Under the pieces are notes generated by a model. That model ran no database searches, was not told where the DNA came from, and saw only the letters and a program-made list of their open reading frames with translations. From Streptomyces milbemycinicus (GTDB lineage Bacteria; Actinomycetota; Actinomycetes; Streptomycetales; Streptomycetaceae), in NCBI RefSeq assembly GCF_002154605.1, contig NZ_MUNE01000102.1, positions 1 through 41,582 of the forward strand: a DNA stretch of 41,582 nucleotides. The letters are read 5' to 3'. Below, piece by piece: positions 38,782 through 41,582 of the stretch. The number at the start of each line of letters is the position of its first letter. Position 1 is the first letter of the stretch. The translations under genes and the position numbers were made by a program.

Positions 38782-39755
38782 ACGGGGGCCTTGTTGGTGA
38801 GTTTGTAGAAGACGGCGGACGCGGCGCCGACCACCAGGGCGAGGATGATGGACAGCGCGGCGGCGTAGTTGAACTCGCCCTGCTGGAACGCCCAGTCGTA
38901 GATCGCCATGATCGGGGTGAAGTCGCGGGTCACGGTCTCCGGGGTCATGGTCCGGAACAGCATCGGATCGCTGAAGATCTGCAGGGTGCCGATGATGCTG
39001 AGCACGGTGATCAGCACCAGGGACCGGCGCACCAGCGGCACCTTGATCGACCAGGCGATGCGCCACTCGGAGGCGCCGTCCACGCGGGCGCTGTCGAAGA
39101 TCTCGCGCGGCACGGCCTGCAGCGCCGAGTAGACGATCAGCATGTTGAAGCCGACGCTGCTCCAGGCCACCAGATTGCCGAGCGAGATCCAGATCATCTC
39201 GCCGCTGTAGAAGTCCGCGTCGACCCCGAAGAGGGCGAGAAACGGCGTCAGCGGACCCACGACCGGGCTGTAGATATAGATCCAGATCAGGATGGCGACA
39301 ATGCCCGGAATCATGTACGGGATGAGCAACGGCACCCGGAAGCGGGCGGCCAGGCGGTGGCTCAGCGCATCGAGCAGCAGCGCCATCATCAGGCTGAGAA
39401 GCATGATGGTGGGGATGGCCACCGCGGCGAAGAGCGCCACCCGCAGCATCGCGGCCCAGAAGTGGGCGTCCTCCAGGCCCCGCGCGAAGTTGTCGAACCC
39501 GGTGAACTCAACGGTCTTCTCACCGAATCCGAGCCCGGAGCTCTGCTTGGAGTAAAGGCTCTCGCGCAGCGCGAGGAGGACGGGGGCCAGGGTGAAGAGG
39601 GCGAAGCCGATGAAGAAGGGGGCGGTGAAGGACGCCCCCTTCAGCGCCATCATCCGCCGCCACGGCAGCCTCGGCGGCGCCGCGCCCGGCGCGGGCCGAG
39701 GGCCCGCGGCCATGGTCGCGGCCTGCGACGTGTCGGCTATCGACGTGTCAGCCAT
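38778..39755 (-). CDS. Carbohydrate ABC transporter permease, MalF-type (325 aa)
   Basis: The partner permease of the sugar importer. An N-terminal tail of about 40 residues is followed by six membrane segments, with the EAA loop EIFDSARVDGASEWRIAW. The start is ATG at 39755, which overlaps the 3' end of the solute-binding protein gene by 8 bases. A second in-frame ATG at 39713 is possible. No ATPase gene is found in the operon. In streptomycetes such importers commonly use the shared MsiK ATPase. Confidence 0.93.
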   Translation of the reverse strand: MADTSIADTSQAATMAAGPRPAPGAAPPRLPWRRMMALKGASFTAPFFIGFALFTLAPVLLALRESLYSKQSSGLGFGEKTVEFTGFDNFARGLEDAHFWAAMLRVALFAAVAIPTIMLLSLMMALLLDALSHRLAARFRVPLLIPYMIPGIVAILIWIYIYSPVVGPLTPFLALFGVDADFYSGEMIWISLGNLVAWSSVGFNMLIVYSALQAVPREIFDSARVDGASEWRIAWSIKVPLVRRSLVLITVLSIIGTLQIFSDPMLFRTMTPETVTRDFTPIMAIYDWAFQQGEFNYAAALSIILALVVGAASAVFYKLTNKAPV

Positions 39756-41082
39756 CGACGTTGATGTTCTTCCGCTTGAGGTCGGCGACCGTCCACTTCT
39801 CCATGTGCTCCAGCGCCGCCTTCATGGTGGTCTTCTTTGCGGTGACCTTCGCCCACTGGTCCTGGAGCTCGGCGAACATGCCCGTGTAGTTGGGTCCCGC
39901 CACCCAGTTGTCCCGGCCCGCCTTGACGGACTTGAGGATCACGCCGCGCGCCTCGGACTTCCTGGGTCCGAAGAGCTTCTCCGGCACCGCCGAGTCGACC
40001 CACGGTGAGGGGTCGGGGATCGCGCCCGGCCAGGTGTACTGCTTGGTGTCCTTCTGGTACGAGGCGTCGGTCGAGTCCTTCGAGGTGTTCAGCCACACCG
40101 CGGCCTCGACCGCCTCCTTCACGTGGTCGCAGCCCTTGGGCACGATCAGACCGCTGGTCGGCGAGTGCATCGGGGTGACGAACTCGGTGGCGTCCTTGAA
40201 CTGCGGCCGGTCCACCGGTTCCCAGTTGCCCAGCGACTTCTTGTACTCGCGCTCGTAGTTCTGCAACTGCCAGGTGGAGGTGGGCAGGGACACCATCTTC
40301 CCGGAGTCGAAGTAGTTGATGAGCGCGGGCCTGTCCGTATACGTCTGATGGGCCACCAGGTCGTTGTCGACCAGTTGCTGGATGACATCGGCGGCCTTGA
40401 GCGACTCGGGAGACAGGAAGTCAATCTTCCACTTGTCTCCGTCGATCTTGTACCAGGAGCCCCCGGCCTGCTGCACCAGTTCGATGAGGGTGCTCGGGTC
40501 TTCACCCGCCAGATTCATGATGTAGATGCCGTGCTTCTTGAACTCCTTGCCCGCGGCGATCACATCGTCCCAGGTCTTGGGCGTCTCGACGCCGTACTTG
40601 TCGTACACCTTGCGGTTGATCATCATGAACGGGGGCGTAGCGCCGCCGGGGACCGCGTAGTACTTGTCCACCGCCCGCGCGGAGGGCAGCGCCGACTCGG
40701 CGAACAGGCCCTTCTTCAGATATGGCGTCAGCTCCTCCGTCACGTCCTGGGCCAGCCCCTCGGAGGCCAGGGACGGCGCCTCGCCGAAGTTCTGGACCAG
40801 ACACGGGACGTGTTTCTGGGCGGCGACCGCGTTGCGCAGATTCTGCTGGGTGCCGGGGTTGTCGGCCTGCTTCACAAACTTGAGCTTGATGTCCTTGTGC
40901 GTCGCGTTGAACTTGGCGACCACCGGGTCGACGTTCTTGGCCTCGAGCCAGTTCCAGTACTCGATGGTGACCGGGCCCTCGGCCTTTCCGGTCGTGCCGC
41001 CATCACCGCCGCCGCAGCCGGTCAGGACGACGGAGAGCACCACCGCCGCACAGGTGGCCACTCTGACCCGCTTGCTGTTCAT
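39748..41082 (-). CDS. Sugar-binding lipoprotein of ABC importer (444 aa)
   Basis: An extracellular solute-binding protein of family 1, anchored by lipid. The signal peptide carries the lipobox LTGC with C23 as the modified cysteine, followed by a Gly-rich linker. The mature part has the typical opening VTIEYWNWLEAKNVDPVVAK and the lobe motif MMINRKVYDKYGVETPKTWDD. The start ATG at 41082 has AGGAGG 6 bases upstream. An in-frame ATG at 41124 would spoil the signal peptide. It is first in the sugar operon, behind the promoter at 41143-41171. Its substrate probably comes from the action of the large secreted protein. The sugar is not identifiable. Confidence 0.94.
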   Translation of the reverse strand: MNSKRVRVATCAAVVLSVVLTGCGGGDGGTTGKAEGPVTIEYWNWLEAKNVDPVVAKFNATHKDIKLKFVKQADNPGTQQNLRNAVAAQKHVPCLVQNFGEAPSLASEGLAQDVTEELTPYLKKGLFAESALPSARAVDKYYAVPGGATPPFMMINRKVYDKYGVETPKTWDDVIAAGKEFKKHGIYIMNLAGEDPSTLIELVQQAGGSWYKIDGDKWKIDFLSPESLKAADVIQQLVDNDLVAHQTYTDRPALINYFDSGKMVSLPTSTWQLQNYEREYKKSLGNWEPVDRPQFKDATEFVTPMHSPTSGLIVPKGCDHVKEAVEAAVWLNTSKDSTDASYQKDTKQYTWPGAIPDPSPWVDSAVPEKLFGPRKSEARGVILKSVKAGRDNWVAGPNYTGMFAELQDQWAKVTAKKTTMKAALEHMEKWTVADLKRKNINVDG

Positions 41083-41142
41083 GGAATCCTCCTGGGGATC
41101 CGGGAAAACGGACCGACTACCCATAGAAATCGGTCTCTGTGG

Positions 41143-41171
41143 AAGCTAGAGGTGGGGGTTCGGTTGGACAA
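41143..41171 (-). promoter_or_regulatory. Promoter of the sugar operon
   Basis: On the minus strand TTGTCC (41171-41166) and TAGCTT (41148-41143) are 17 bases apart, a good match to streptomycete housekeeping promoters, about 60 bases before the binding-protein start. Confidence 0.55.
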
Positions 41172-41193
41172 GATGTCGTACGCGGAAATCTTG
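41169..41193. promoter_or_regulatory. Candidate operator over the sugar promoter
   Basis: CAAGAT (41169-41174) and ATCTTG (41188-41193) form an inverted repeat with a 13-base spacer that touches the -35 box. This is the layout expected for a sugar-responsive repressor site. No regulator gene is visible in the window. Confidence 0.4.
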
Positions 41194-41289
41194 GAGTATC
41201 GGCAACTTCGCTGCTCATGGTCGGTGGTACGAACCAGTAGCTCGCAGTTCGCCAGGGGTTTGGTGTAGAGATCGATTGCTGAAAGGGTC

Positions 41290-41582
41290 TCAGGCGGCGC
41301 GTTCCAGTTCTGTGTGATCCACCTGATGGGCCAGTGGCACCCCGGCCAGCAGCCGCTCCAACTCGCCGACTACCGACAGGCCGAGCCGGCGCACCTCGTT
41401 GCCCTGCGACCCCGCCAGGTGTGGGGTGATGAAGACGCCCGGCAGCTCGAAGAGCGGGGAGTCCGAGGGCAGCGGCTCCGGCTCCGTGACGTCGAGGACG
41501 GCGCTGAGCCGCGCGGTGCGCACCTCCTCGGTCAGTGCGTCGTGGTCCACCAGGCTGCCGCGCGCGGTATTGATCACTACCG
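41290..41582 (-). CDS. D-2-hydroxyacid dehydrogenase, C-terminal part only
   Basis: The C-terminal 96 or so residues of an NAD-dependent D-isomer 2-hydroxyacid dehydrogenase; the rest lies beyond the right edge. VVINTARGSLVD is the conserved strand of the nucleotide-binding domain, LDVTEPEPLP follows, and TPHLAG holds the catalytic histidine. A GTG near the edge is internal to the gene and not a start. It is transcribed towards the sugar operon, with 207 bases between its stop and the binding-protein start. It might metabolise a sugar acid. Confidence 0.85.
   Translation of the reverse strand, partial: VVINTARGSLVDHDALTEEVRTARLSAVLDVTEPEPLPSDSPLFELPGVFITPHLAGSQGNEVRRLGLSVVGELERLLAGVPLAHQVDHTELERAA

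Noticed and set aside
1..41582. CRISPR arrays, insertion sequences, tRNA or rRNA genes
   Set aside because: I saw no regularly spaced repeats, transposase motifs or recognisable RNA genes on either strand.

Overview
The window looks like chromosomal DNA of a Streptomyces or close relative. GC content is very high, codon third positions are almost all G or C, Shine-Dalgarno sequences are AGGAG-like, and start/stop overlaps of the ATGA or GTGA type are frequent. It holds most of a nonribosomal lipopeptide biosynthetic cluster, then a potassium-uptake locus, then a sugar-uptake locus.

Biosynthetic region (1 to about 22.7 kb). A truncated fatty acyl-AMP ligase (<1-1100, minus) diverges from two translationally coupled NRPS genes (1388-4609 and 4606-11103). 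Together these give three modules, C-A-T, C-A-T and C-A-T, with no epimerase and no thioesterase. Tailoring genes follow on the plus strand: a VioC/AsnO-type Fe(II)/2-oxoglutarate amino acid hydroxylase, a short-chain dehydrogenase, a cytochrome P450 with a carrier-protein domain in the same frame, and a translationally coupled acyl-CoA dehydrogenase with a long C-terminal extension. A minus-strand XRE/NB-ARC regulator faces a 425-base divergent region. Beyond it lies a second plus-strand operon: an EntS-like MFS exporter, a KAS III-like enzyme with a rearranged active site, a free-standing ACP and an AMP-forming ligase. The simplest reading is an N-acylated tripeptide: the ligase activates the lipid, the starter C domain of module 1 attaches it, and the side chains and lipid are then oxidised. 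A second ACP pathway adds or transfers another small acyl unit. How the chain is released is not visible.

Potassium region (22.7-33.1 kb). A PadR repressor with its usual HAAS-type membrane partner (minus) is followed by KdpD (minus). KdpD lacks the phosphoacceptor domain and has no KdpE beside it. A divergent kdp operon follows: a 27-residue membrane peptide, kdpF, kdpA, kdpB and kdpC. A convergent APC-superfamily permease overlaps the end of kdpC. It may be another K+ transporter.

Sugar region (33.2-41.6 kb, all minus strand). From upstream to downstream: the C-terminal part of a D-2-hydroxyacid dehydrogenase running off the right edge, a recognisable promoter, a lipoprotein solute-binding protein, two carbohydrate ABC permeases with overlapping ends, and a 1498-residue Tat-exported multidomain carbohydrate-active protein of unassigned activity. 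There is no transporter ATPase gene, as is usual for Streptomyces sugar importers that share MsiK.

All assignments rest on reading motifs and manual alignment. No database search was possible.
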